DNA of 64,000 nucleotides from Candidatus Poribacteria bacterium (GTDB lineage Bacteria > Poribacteria > WGA-4E > GCA-2687025). Both the position numbers and the translations under genes were made by a program. The notes beneath the pieces are model-generated. The model was not told where the DNA came from, ran no database searches, and saw only the letters and a program-made list of their open reading frames with translations. The stretch is from NCBI GenBank assembly GCA_026004875.1, contig BPJZ01000011.1, positions 52,655 through 116,654 on the forward strand. Reading direction: 5' to 3'. This document shows, piece after piece, positions 43,858-52,264 of the stretch (position 1 is the first letter of the stretch; the number at the start of each line of letters is the position of its first letter).

Positions 43858-43956
43858 GGCGTTCCGACCTAGACCTGAGCGGTGCCCGGGGAGCGCTTTT
43901 GAGTGGCACGGTCTTCTAGGTGCTTCTTCTGTCCATCGAGGTGAAGGGACTCTTCC

Positions 43957-45888
43957 GTGCCGTTGAAGCGGGTATTTGCGGTTGACATTGGGACGCACAG
44001 CGTCAAAGTAATCGAGGTGACCAGGGGCCGAGAAGGGTTCCGCGTTCGGCGGGTAGGCCAGGCGGAGACCGCCGGGGGAGCCGAGATCGCCGACGCCGTT
44101 CGAAAGGCGATGCGGGTGGCTCATGTGCGTCGAGGGGCTTGTGTGGTGGGCCTGCCCCGTTCTCAGGTGGTCCTGCGTCGCCTGCGGAACCTGCCCAAAG
44201 GGTTGGAGGAGGCCGAACTGAGAAATATCGCTCTGCTCCAAGCGGAGAGCGAGCTTCCCTTCCCTCCTGGCACGGCGGTCTTCGATTTTACCAACATCCA
44301 GCGGACCGATGCGGGCGCCTCCTTGGAGGTGATCGCTGCTGAGATTGAGGAGGTGGAGGCCTATTTGACGCCGGTGCGAGAGGCGGGAGGACGACCATTG
44401 GCCGTGATGCCTTCCGTCTTTGGGCTGGCGATGCTGGTCCGGTACCACTTTGCTCGAAACGGTGGGAGCCATCGCGTCTTGGCGCTCAGCATCGGCCACA
44501 CCACGACGGACGTGGCTTTGGTCCACGGCGACCGGGTGGTCTTTTCGCGGAGCTTTCCCGTCGGGGCGCGGGAGATTCAGAAAAGTCCCCTTCAGGGCCT
44601 TCAGCAGTTTTTGGACCAGCTGCGCTTGACCGTTCGGGCCTACCAGCGCGATCTGCCAGAGGAGGCCGAAACGGACCTGGCGCCCTTTGAGACGATCTGG
44701 TTGTTTGGAGGCGGGGCTACGCTGGCCCTTCAGGTCCCTGGAGAGAACGGAGTTGAGACCACTGCAGTCCCGTTGTCTCAGGTGTTGGAAGAGCAGTTCT
44801 CGGTGCCGGTTCGGGCGGCCTTCCCGATTGACGGGTGTGAGGACGCCGGTCCGCTGACCCAGGACGCGCGTGGATGGGCTACCTATGGAACGGCGCTCGG
44901 CTACGCTCTGGCCGCGTTAGAAGAGGCGATTCCGGTGAATTTGCTTCCCGCGGTCGAGCGCAAGAAGCGGGCTCAGGCCGAGCGCAATCGGCGGTTGGTG
45001 GTCTTGGCCGGATCGGCAGCGACGCTGTTTCTGTTGATCTTTCTGGTCAGCAATCGGCTTCAGGCGAGGTATCTCAGTCGAATTCGTGCTCTGGACGCGG
45101 AGATTGAGCAGTACCGTCAACCGCGGGCCCAGGCGACCGCGGCCATCTCAGAGCTGCGGGCGCTCTCAGGGGCCCTCCAGCCGCGTTACACCCAACTGGA
45201 CGTGCTCCGGGAGGTGACCGCCATCCTTCCCGACCGGCGCCCGATCGCGGCGACCGCGTTCACCGTCGAGCCGAGCGGAAAGGTGACGATCAGCTTTGAC
45301 GCCGAGTCTCACGAGGCGGTCACCAGCGCGGTCACTCGTCTTTCCCGGTCGGCCTGGTTCACCAACGTCGTTCCCGGCTCGATCGTCACGACTCAGAAGG
45401 GCAACCGGCAGGTTCGTCAGTTCACCATCACGATGCAGCTAGCTCAAGACGCCGACGTGCTCGCCGCCAAGCGGGTCGGCACGCCGTACGAGCCAAGTGA
45501 AGAGGAGCAGACCGCTCAAGGGGGCCCCGGCGGAGGAAGGTTTGGAGGATTTGGCGGCCCTCAGCAGGCCGGGTTCGGCGGCTTCCCCGGAGCCGGCTTC
45601 TCCGGACGGCGCTCCGACGCCGCAGAAGCGCCCGGGGATGCTTTTGGCTCCGGACGTCGTAGCGGTCGCGGGGCAGCACGGGAGCGCGGAACTCCGACGG
45701 ATCGTCTTGAGTCGGGGGAGACATTGGGACCGGCGGAGAAGTCGCTCGCTCCAGAAGGGAACGTTGAAGTCAAAATCGTGGACGAGGCGGCCGAAAAGCT
45801 CGTCATTGAGAAGTTAGAAGCGCCGCCAGAGGACAAACCGGTGATCATCCTCGAAGAGGGCGACGCCGTCGCCCCGGCGGACAAGTAG
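43957..45888 (+). CDS. gspL: GspL-like PilM-PilN fusion of the secretion platform
   Basis: 643 residues from GTG 43957. Residues 1-335 are an actin-like PilM/GspL cytoplasmic domain (FAVDIGTHSVKVIEVTRG, LRNIALLQAESELPFPPG, LALSIGHTTTDVALVHGD). Residues 346-368 are a membrane helix (VVLAGSAATLFLLIFLVSN) and 370-520 a PilN-like coiled coil and ferredoxin-like domain (LDVLREVTAILPDRRPI). The tail from about 520 is Gly/Phe-rich (GGRFGGFGGPQQAGFGGFPG), then acidic. It anchors GspE to the membrane. The Gly-rich extension is not part of classical GspL. Confidence 0.85.
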   Translation: MPLKRVFAVDIGTHSVKVIEVTRGREGFRVRRVGQAETAGGAEIADAVRKAMRVAHVRRGACVVGLPRSQVVLRRLRNLPKGLEEAELRNIALLQAESELPFPPGTAVFDFTNIQRTDAGASLEVIAAEIEEVEAYLTPVREAGGRPLAVMPSVFGLAMLVRYHFARNGGSHRVLALSIGHTTTDVALVHGDRVVFSRSFPVGAREIQKSPLQGLQQFLDQLRLTVRAYQRDLPEEAETDLAPFETIWLFGGGATLALQVPGENGVETTAVPLSQVLEEQFSVPVRAAFPIDGCEDAGPLTQDARGWATYGTALGYALAALEEAIPVNLLPAVERKKRAQAERNRRLVVLAGSAATLFLLIFLVSNRLQARYLSRIRALDAEIEQYRQPRAQATAAISELRALSGALQPRYTQLDVLREVTAILPDRRPIAATAFTVEPSGKVTISFDAESHEAVTSAVTRLSRSAWFTNVVPGSIVTTQKGNRQVRQFTITMQLAQDADVLAAKRVGTPYEPSEEEQTAQGGPGGGRFGGFGGPQQAGFGGFPGAGFSGRRSDAAEAPGDAFGSGRRSGRGAARERGTPTDRLESGETLGPAEKSLAPEGNVEVKIVDEAAEKLVIEKLEAPPEDKPVIILEEGDAVAPADK

Positions 45889-45908
45889 CCAGCGGAGGAG
45901 AGGCCTCG

Positions 45909-47426
45909 ATGCGTCGGCCATGGTTAGGCGGCAGCCCTGAAGAGCGAAGCGAGCGGCTTCTAATCGGTGCCGTCGTCCTGCTGCTGTTGTTGTACGCGGG
46001 CCTCCAGGCTTCGGATATCATCGGACTGGCCCGACAGGTGCCCCGCAAGCAACAGGAGCTTCAGGACGCCCGATTTTTAGCCGCTCTTTCGGAAGAGGCG
46101 GTTCGAGCGCGCCAGGTCCTTCAAGCGGAGGTCGGCGCTGAGGGGGACCCCCTTCCCGCTGAACTGATCGAAAAGATGAAAGCCCTCTACACCCTAGAAA
46201 ACGAGCCGGGTAAAACCCCGCTCTCGCGGGTGAGCGTCAGTCGGCTGCGGACCGATCTAGGAGTGGACCTGCTCACTGCCGAGTTTATCTTTAACAATCG
46301 AGATGTCACCCGGTGGGAGCAGCTCAGCGAACGGCGTCGGAACCTCTTTGAGCAGAACGCAACGGCGCTGGAGCCACTGATCGTTCAGCAGATCGCCCAG
46401 GCGGGCCGGGAGGCCGGGATTGAGAAGCTCGATCTGGTTAAGGTCGAGCCGGAGAAGCAGCGTCGGGGCGTCTCCGCTGGACAACAGACCGCCCGGGCCC
46501 GAACCCCGAGCCCCGAGCCTTCAGCACGGAACGAGCTCCAATCGCGGCTTCAAGCGGTCCAGGCAGCCTTGAATGAGAACGACTCGGAGGCACTCCAGAA
46601 GGCGCTGGAGGAGTACGTTCAGTACGCCGCCCAGGACCCGACGCTTCACCTCTCCGCCCGGGCGCAGCTGGACGAACTCCTCAAGCAGAAGGACCGGGCG
46701 CCGGACCAGATCGCTCAGCTTCAGAACGCGGCGTTGGCCGTTCAGCCGGAGGTGGATCGGATACTTCGTGCCGTCCTCAAAGGCTACCTCCAGGCGGCGT
46801 TGGCTCAGTTTCCGCCGGCGGGCCGCTCGGAGGAAGGGAGCGAAGATGCTGGGGAGGCCCCTGATTCTGCATCCCTAACGGAGCCCTCCGCGGGGGATTT
46901 GGGAACGTCGGAGTCCGCGGAGGAGCCACCGGCTCAGGAGTCCGTTCCGATCCGTTACCGCTCCGACCCATTCCCGCCGTTAGTGGCGCTTCCCCAGCCT
47001 GTTCAACGGCGGTTGTTAGAGCGTCTGATCGAGCGGAATGGAGCCTGGCTCTCCGACGAAGAGGTGCGGGAGATCGTTCAGGGGCCTCAGGAGGAGGGTG
47101 CCGACCAGGAGAGCGCCGAGGGCGAGGAACCCCCGCCGGCTGAGCTGCCCCCGGAGGCAGCGGCGATCCGAGAGTACCAGCGGGCGCTGATCGCAACGCT
47201 CTGGAAGCTGGACCCCTTAGTTCGGCAGACCCGACCGGAGACGGGTCGGAAGTATCTCGCGACCGTCCAGTTTAAGGGACCCCTGGAGCAGGTGGTGGGC
47301 TTCCTGTACGCCCTGGAAAGCCGTACTCCTTGGATGCACGCCACTGGGATGCGGTTGGGAATTGACAACCCGGACGGACCGCGCATGAACGCAACGATCA
47401 ACCTGGAGGCGGTGGTGTTGCCATGA
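45909..47426 (+). CDS. GspM/PilO-like inner-membrane platform protein
   Basis: 505 residues: one N-terminal membrane helix (IGAVVLLLLLYAGLQASDII), a helical region, then a long Pro/Glu/Ser-rich segment (about 195-420, including EEGSEDAGEAPDS-like acidic stretches) and a C-terminal PilO/GspM-type ferredoxin-like domain (YLATVQFKGPLEQVVGFLYALESR, INLEAVVLP). The topology and position after gspL support GspM/PilO, although it is more than twice the usual length. The stop overlaps the next gene (ATGA). Confidence 0.7.
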   Translation: MRRPWLGGSPEERSERLLIGAVVLLLLLYAGLQASDIIGLARQVPRKQQELQDARFLAALSEEAVRARQVLQAEVGAEGDPLPAELIEKMKALYTLENEPGKTPLSRVSVSRLRTDLGVDLLTAEFIFNNRDVTRWEQLSERRRNLFEQNATALEPLIVQQIAQAGREAGIEKLDLVKVEPEKQRRGVSAGQQTARARTPSPEPSARNELQSRLQAVQAALNENDSEALQKALEEYVQYAAQDPTLHLSARAQLDELLKQKDRAPDQIAQLQNAALAVQPEVDRILRAVLKGYLQAALAQFPPAGRSEEGSEDAGEAPDSASLTEPSAGDLGTSESAEEPPAQESVPIRYRSDPFPPLVALPQPVQRRLLERLIERNGAWLSDEEVREIVQGPQEEGADQESAEGEEPPPAELPPEAAAIREYQRALIATLWKLDPLVRQTRPETGRKYLATVQFKGPLEQVVGFLYALESRTPWMHATGMRLGIDNPDGPRMNATINLEAVVLP

Positions 47427-48151
47427 AGCGGTGGGTGACCACGTTGCTGCTGTTGAGCCTTTATCCGTTGGTTGCCTGGTCGGAGGGGCGCTTGCCCCCG
47501 CGGGACTACTACCGGGTGATTACCGAAGCGAACCTGTTTCGGAACTTGGGTTGGACTCGTCCTCGTCCTGGGCCGCGCTTTCGCTTGGTGATGGTGGTGA
47601 TCTCTCCGGAGGAGGAGCGGGCCCAGTCGGAGGCGGACCCGATGGAGGCGATGCTCTGGGGGGCCTTTTTAGGGCAGGAGCCTCCGGAGCTTCCGGCAAC
47701 GGATGGGGCGGCCCCAGCTCGACGGAGCCGCGCCCTGATCGCCACAACCAACGGCTCGGCTAGCTACTATGTGGAAGTTGGCGATCCGGTGGAAGACCTG
47801 ACCGTCGCTCGGATCGAGCGGGAACGGGTAGTGCTAACCGACGACTCGGGGAACGAGACGGTGTTGGAGTTGCAGGAGCCGGACCTGGTTGTAGGCGGCG
47901 GAGGCGGTGGCGGCGGCCGCGGAGGAGGAGGCGGCGGAGCCCGTTCTGGTGGCGGTCGGGGCGGCGGGCAGGCCCAGGGCGGTCCGTCCGGCGAGCGACC
48001 GAACTTCGGTGGGTTCCGGGGCGGCTTTGGCGGTGGTAACTTCCCCCAGTTCTCGCCAGAGATGATCGAGCGCTTCCGGAACGCCAGTCCTGAGGAGCGT
48101 CGGGAGATGTTCCGGCGATTCCGTCAGCAACAACAAGGCGGCGAGCGGTAG
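47423..48151 (+). CDS. GspC/PilP-like periplasmic protein with Gly-rich C-terminus
   Basis: 242 residues with a signal peptide (TLLLLSLYPLVAWSEG). Residues 28-155 resemble the HR/PilP domain: YYRVITEANLFRNLGW, FRLVMVVISPEE, SYYVEVGDPVEDLTVARIERERVVLTDDSGNETVLEL. GspC-type proteins use this domain to touch the secretin N0 domain. From about 157 to 215 it is almost pure Gly with Arg, Ser and Gln, then a short helix (SPEMIERFRNASPEERREMF). The usual GspC membrane helix and PDZ domain are missing. Position just before gspD supports the role. Confidence 0.65.
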   Translation: MKRWVTTLLLLSLYPLVAWSEGRLPPRDYYRVITEANLFRNLGWTRPRPGPRFRLVMVVISPEEERAQSEADPMEAMLWGAFLGQEPPELPATDGAAPARRSRALIATTNGSASYYVEVGDPVEDLTVARIERERVVLTDDSGNETVLELQEPDLVVGGGGGGGGRGGGGGGARSGGGRGGGQAQGGPSGERPNFGGFRGGFGGGNFPQFSPEMIERFRNASPEERREMFRRFRQQQQGGER

Positions 48152-48257
48152 GGTGAATCCTCCTAAACCTTCGGCGCGTCGGAGGCATCCAATTAAGGGC
48201 GAAGAACAGCTCCTGGCTGGCTGAGAAGCGGACGGATTCGGAGAAAGCAGCGTACCT

Positions 48258-51236
48258 ATGCGAAACGGTAAGATCGGACGCATGACAAGCGGGAGACAGG
48301 CGATCTCCCTTTGGGTCCTCCTGGGGCTGTTGACGGTCTCGAGTTGGGCCCAGCAGGGTGGCAACAACGTCCTGGAGGTAACCGAGCGGACCGAGGAGGG
48401 CGAGGCGGTTCGGGTGGACATTGACTTCGTCAACCTGGAGATGCAGCAGCTGATGCGCTTTCTCAGCCGAGAAACCGGGTTGACGATCATCGCCACGGAA
48501 CAGGACATCCGGGACAAACGACTCTCGCTGACCAATCTGCGGAACGTCACGATTCCGGAAGCTCTCGATGCGATCAATACCGGCCTCCAACAGTTTGGCC
48601 TGACAATGGTCCGAACGGACAACATGATCATCATCACGACGCTCCAGAAAGCGATCCGAATGCAGGGGCCGGTGACTTACGGGGCCGATCCGGAGGGGAT
48701 TCCCGAGACCGCCGAGATTCGCACCCATGTGCTCCCGCTGAACTACCTGGAAGCCTCTCAGTTGGCTGAGCGGGTTCGGCCGCTGCTCTCCGAACAGGCG
48801 GTCGTCTTTGCTGATGAGACGGCCAACGCGCTGGTGATCACCGACGCTGCCGCCAACATCCGCCGGATTGCAACGTTGATTCAGCCAATGGACGCTGAGC
48901 CGGAATCGCCGCTGCGGGTCAAGGTGATTCAGCTTCGGAACACGAGCGTCCAGGAGGTTCAGGACGCTTTGGATGATCTGTTCAGTGCTCAGACGGAGGC
49001 AGCTCGACTGGCCCGGCGAGCCGGTCGGAGCCGGGACCCGGAGCGCTTTAAACGAATGCTGGAGCAAGCCAGCACGCTGGGCGTGGACCTAGCCACCGGT
49101 ATCATCGAGATCGAGGCGAACACCGAGACGAATCAGTTGATCGTGCTGGCTTCTGAGGAGAACATCCAGATTATCGAGAAGCTGGTCGAGCAGATGGACG
49201 TTCCGGCGGCAGTACAGACGGAGTTTCGGGTCTTTCGACTCCGCTACGCCGACGCCGAGGAGACGGCCCAGAATCTTCAAGAAGTTCTCCAAGGGGCAAC
49301 CGGCGGAGGTCGCCAGCGCGAGCGGGAGCGTTGGCGGCCTTGGTGGGAGCAGCAACAGCAGCAGGGTGGTCAGATTCAAGGAATCGTCGGCGAAGTTCGG
49401 GTGAGCGCCGACACCCGGATGAACGCGCTGATCGTCGCCAGCGATCCGCGCAACTGGTCGCTCTTGGAGTCGCTGATCAACGAGTTGGATCAGCCGGACC
49501 AGCCGGAAAACGAGATCGAGATCTTCTTCTTAAAGAACGCCGACGCGACGACGATCGTCCAGCAGATCAACGAGCTGGTTCAGGGTCAGCAGCAGGGTCA
49601 GCAGAACCGTCCATGGTGGTGGGAACCTCCTCGCGAACAGGAGCAACGTGAAGGGGTCTACGGCCTGCGCGGGCAGGTCAACCTAACCGCCGACACCCGT
49701 CTGAACGCCGTCATCGCGGCCACCTCCTCCAGCAACCTGGAGGTCCTCCGGGACTTGATCGCTCGGCTGGACGTCAGTATGCCCGAACAGGAGTGGGGCA
49801 CGCGGATCTACCAGCTCCGCTACGCCGATGCAGAGAACATTGCGAACATCCTCAACAGCGTCTATCAAGGACAGAGCCAACAGGGCGGTGGTTTCGGCTT
49901 CTTCTCGTTCCTCCCGAGCCTGCGTCAGCGGAACCAGGCGCGCGGGTCGCTGGCCGGGAACGTCGTTGCCGAGGCTTACCCGACGCTGAACGCGGTCATC
50001 ATCTCGACCTCTACGGCCCGGAACTTCGAGCTGATTGAACAGTTTATTCGCGAACTGGACGTCCCGACGCCGCCGGAGCAGCGGGAGGTCACCACGGTCA
50101 TCAACCTGGAGTACTCCGACGCCGAGCAACTAGCAAACCTGCTGAACGATCTTTGGCAGCAACAGCAAGGCGGTTTTGGCGGTGGTGGGTTCTTCCAGGC
50201 GGTTCTGAGGGGCTTTCGGCCTGAGCAGAACGACATCAACAGCCTGGTGGGAAAGGTCCGGGTGAACTACGACTCTCAAACGAACTCGCTGATCGTTACC
50301 ACGCGGAGCCGATACATCGAGGACGTCCGCCGAATCGTTGAGCAGCTGGATATTGTCCGCGGCCAGGTCCAGATCGACGTGACGATCCTCGAAGTGACGC
50401 TGGACGACTCGACCAAGTTGGGCATGGAGCTGCAGCTAACCGAGAACCGGCTCTTTGGCGTGGACGCCTTTGGCAAGGGTCGCGCACCGGGCTCCAACCC
50501 GCTGAGCGGGACGTTTGAGAGCGACGTCAACTTGGGCGATGAGATCACCGGCTTTACGCTGACGATGGCTACCAAGGAGTACCTCGCCTTTTTGCATACA
50601 ATGATGCGGGAGAATAAGGTTCGAACGCTCTCCCGAGTGCCGCTGTTCGTCCGCGATAACAACACAGCAGTCTTCACCTCTGGGCGGGACATCCCCTATC
50701 TGCAGAGCGCCCAGACTTCCACCTTCTTGGAGGGGCAGATCTTCAACTTTGCCTTCTTGCAGGACATTGGGATCAACATCCAGATCACCCCTCACATCTC
50801 CCGGCGGCGAACCCAAGAAGGGAAAAAGCCTACCATTGGTCTACAGATTGATCAGATCACGGCCAGCAACTTTATCGAGTTCACCAGCTTCAACGCGCCG
50901 GTTACCGAGGAGAGCACGATTCAGACCTATATTGACGCCGAAGACGGCCAGACGATCGTCATTGGTGGGTTGAAGAAGCGCAAGCAACAGAACATTGTCG
51001 AGAAGGTTCCCATCTTGGGCGATGTCCCGATTCTCGGGGCGCTCTTCCGGCGAACCGAGAAGGTTACCCAAGAGTCGGAGATCGTCATCGTCATTCAGCC
51101 GCACATCATTGATATCAGCCGTCAGTCTGAGACAGGCTACCGCATCGAGGAGCTGCCTTCGCAGCGGGAGATGAAGCAGTCTGTTGAGCAGGCCCAAGAG
51201 GCAATCATGAAGGATCCACAGGCCCCGAAGCAGTAA
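48258..51236 (+). CDS. gspD: Type II secretion secretin GspD, expanded to six N1-type domains
   Basis: 992 residues with a signal peptide (ISLWVLLGLLTVSSWA). N0 at about 45-125 (VDIDFVNLEMQQLMRFLSRET). Six N1/KH-like repeats begin near residues 153, 219, 320, 417, 512 and 609, each with a LRYADAE-like start, a TRMNALIV-like middle and an LxxxIxxLD end; most secretins have two to four. Secretin core from about 700: VQIDVTILEVTLDD, VRTLSRVPLFVRDNN, FTSGRDIPYL, QDIGINIQITPHI, DAEDGQTIVIGGLKKRKQQ and VPILGDVPILGALFR. Repeat loops are rich in Gln, Gly and Trp (RPWWEQQQQQGG). It forms the outer-membrane pore and ends the secretion operon. Confidence 0.94.
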   Translation: MRNGKIGRMTSGRQAISLWVLLGLLTVSSWAQQGGNNVLEVTERTEEGEAVRVDIDFVNLEMQQLMRFLSRETGLTIIATEQDIRDKRLSLTNLRNVTIPEALDAINTGLQQFGLTMVRTDNMIIITTLQKAIRMQGPVTYGADPEGIPETAEIRTHVLPLNYLEASQLAERVRPLLSEQAVVFADETANALVITDAAANIRRIATLIQPMDAEPESPLRVKVIQLRNTSVQEVQDALDDLFSAQTEAARLARRAGRSRDPERFKRMLEQASTLGVDLATGIIEIEANTETNQLIVLASEENIQIIEKLVEQMDVPAAVQTEFRVFRLRYADAEETAQNLQEVLQGATGGGRQRERERWRPWWEQQQQQGGQIQGIVGEVRVSADTRMNALIVASDPRNWSLLESLINELDQPDQPENEIEIFFLKNADATTIVQQINELVQGQQQGQQNRPWWWEPPREQEQREGVYGLRGQVNLTADTRLNAVIAATSSSNLEVLRDLIARLDVSMPEQEWGTRIYQLRYADAENIANILNSVYQGQSQQGGGFGFFSFLPSLRQRNQARGSLAGNVVAEAYPTLNAVIISTSTARNFELIEQFIRELDVPTPPEQREVTTVINLEYSDAEQLANLLNDLWQQQQGGFGGGGFFQAVLRGFRPEQNDINSLVGKVRVNYDSQTNSLIVTTRSRYIEDVRRIVEQLDIVRGQVQIDVTILEVTLDDSTKLGMELQLTENRLFGVDAFGKGRAPGSNPLSGTFESDVNLGDEITGFTLTMATKEYLAFLHTMMRENKVRTLSRVPLFVRDNNTAVFTSGRDIPYLQSAQTSTFLEGQIFNFAFLQDIGINIQITPHISRRRTQEGKKPTIGLQIDQITASNFIEFTSFNAPVTEESTIQTYIDAEDGQTIVIGGLKKRKQQNIVEKVPILGDVPILGALFRRTEKVTQESEIVIVIQPHIIDISRQSETGYRIEELPSQREMKQSVEQAQEAIMKDPQAPKQ

Positions 51237-51257
51237 GCCTTTGCTTTGAGAGAAAAA

Positions 51258-51289
51258 GGCCTTTCCCAAAGAGGGGAAAGGCCCTTTTT
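51258..51289 (+). terminator. Rho-independent terminator of the type II secretion operon
   Basis: Starting about 20 bases after the gspD stop, a 10-base perfect stem (51258-51267 with 51274-51283) and a six-base loop are followed by CTTTTT. It is preceded by AAAAA, so it may also work leftward for the LamG gene that ends at 51309. Confidence 0.88.
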
Positions 51290-51308
51290 CTCAGTTTGCT
51301 TTGAGCGG

Positions 51309-52105
51309 TTACCGCACTTTCAGCTCAGCCCAGCGCGTGGCCAGCTTCCCCGCCGGCTCCACCGCTGTGGAGAGGTCGGTAACCATCAGCTCCATGATCT
51401 CCGTCTTGGAGAGCGGACGGTTGTAGATGACCACGTCGTCCACGATTCCGTCGAGGAACGCATCATTTCCTTCGGTACCCCGCCGACGGCCCGACCAACG
51501 CCCCATCTCGATCGGCCGGTCGGGGAAGACCTCATACGGTCCGGCAATGTCGCGAGGGGTTCCCCTGGTCGGAGGGGGGCATCTCGCCGTTAACGTAGGC
51601 GATCGCCTGAGAGCCGTCCGCGGTCAGGGGCCAGATGAACCCACTCGCCGGCGTTGTAGGCATTATTCGTGGCGAACCATCCCTCGGTGGTGGCGTTGCA
51701 AGCGCCCCAAGTCAGACCGGTGTTGCTGGTCGTCGCGATCCGGAAGAGGAAATTGGGACCCCAACCGATCTTCGTTCCCTTGAAGGCGATCGCCGAGTGG
51801 TCTCTCCCATCGCGAACAAAGACCCACGCTGCGACCGTGTAGCCGTTGGCCATCACATCAAAGTCGGGGCTGTGGGGCACCTCGATGTAGCCGTCCGTCC
51901 CGTTGAAGCTGGCGGCCAGACCGCCGTTGTGCCCTTCGACGAACTCCACGCCGCCGTGGAGGATTCCGTTGTTGTTCCCAACCTGATCCGACGCATCGCC
52001 GGACTCAAAGGTCCACAGGGCAATGATTCCGGACTTGACGTCCGCGAAAGCGACCGCGGTCACGAAACACAGCGCGCACGCGATCCATCCGTATCGTGTA
52101 CGCAT
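51309..52105 (-). CDS. Secreted LamG-domain protein with GKL...W..LK tail, two frameshifts
   Basis: ATG 52105 (AAGGAGGAGG upstream) with a signal peptide (YGWIACALCFVTAVAFA). LamG/ConA-like sandwich: IIALWTFESGDASDQVGNNN, LAASFNGTDGYIEVPHSPDF, YTVAAWVFVRDG. Raw frames break at 51590 and resume at 51506. Removing one base from each of two G runs (forward 51627-51630 and 51574-51579) gives a continuous 264-residue protein with AYVNGEMP, MGRWSGRR and GIVDDVVIYNRPLSKTEI, the standard LamG ending. The last 17 residues (AVEPAGKLATRWAELKV) match the tail of the 24951-25701 protein. Probably cell-surface sugar binding. Confidence 0.8.
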
Positions 52106-52185
52106 CTTGCCTCCTCCTTGATTTGAAAGTCTCCGCTCTGCGAGCCGCAGGCCGCTCGAGTGTCGGCGAGCCTACGACCGGTAAT

Positions 52186-52214
52186 AGTTTACGCCGGAGG
52201 AAATACGTTGGCAA
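52186..52214 (-). promoter_or_regulatory. Promoter for the LamG gene
   Basis: On the minus strand TTGCCA (52214-52209) and TAAACT (52191-52186) are 17 bases apart. It lies between the end of the FG-GAP gene (52265) and the LamG start, with a leader of about 75 bases. Confidence 0.55.
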
Positions 52215-52264
52215 CACTTTCCGTACGCTATTTTAAAACAACCGATTGTAAGTGTGGTTCGGGG

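Noticed and set aside
47760..49067. 435-codon open frame on the minus strand over gspC-like and gspD
   Set aside because: Composition is that of a shadow frame opposite strongly coding sequence; no recognisable domain.
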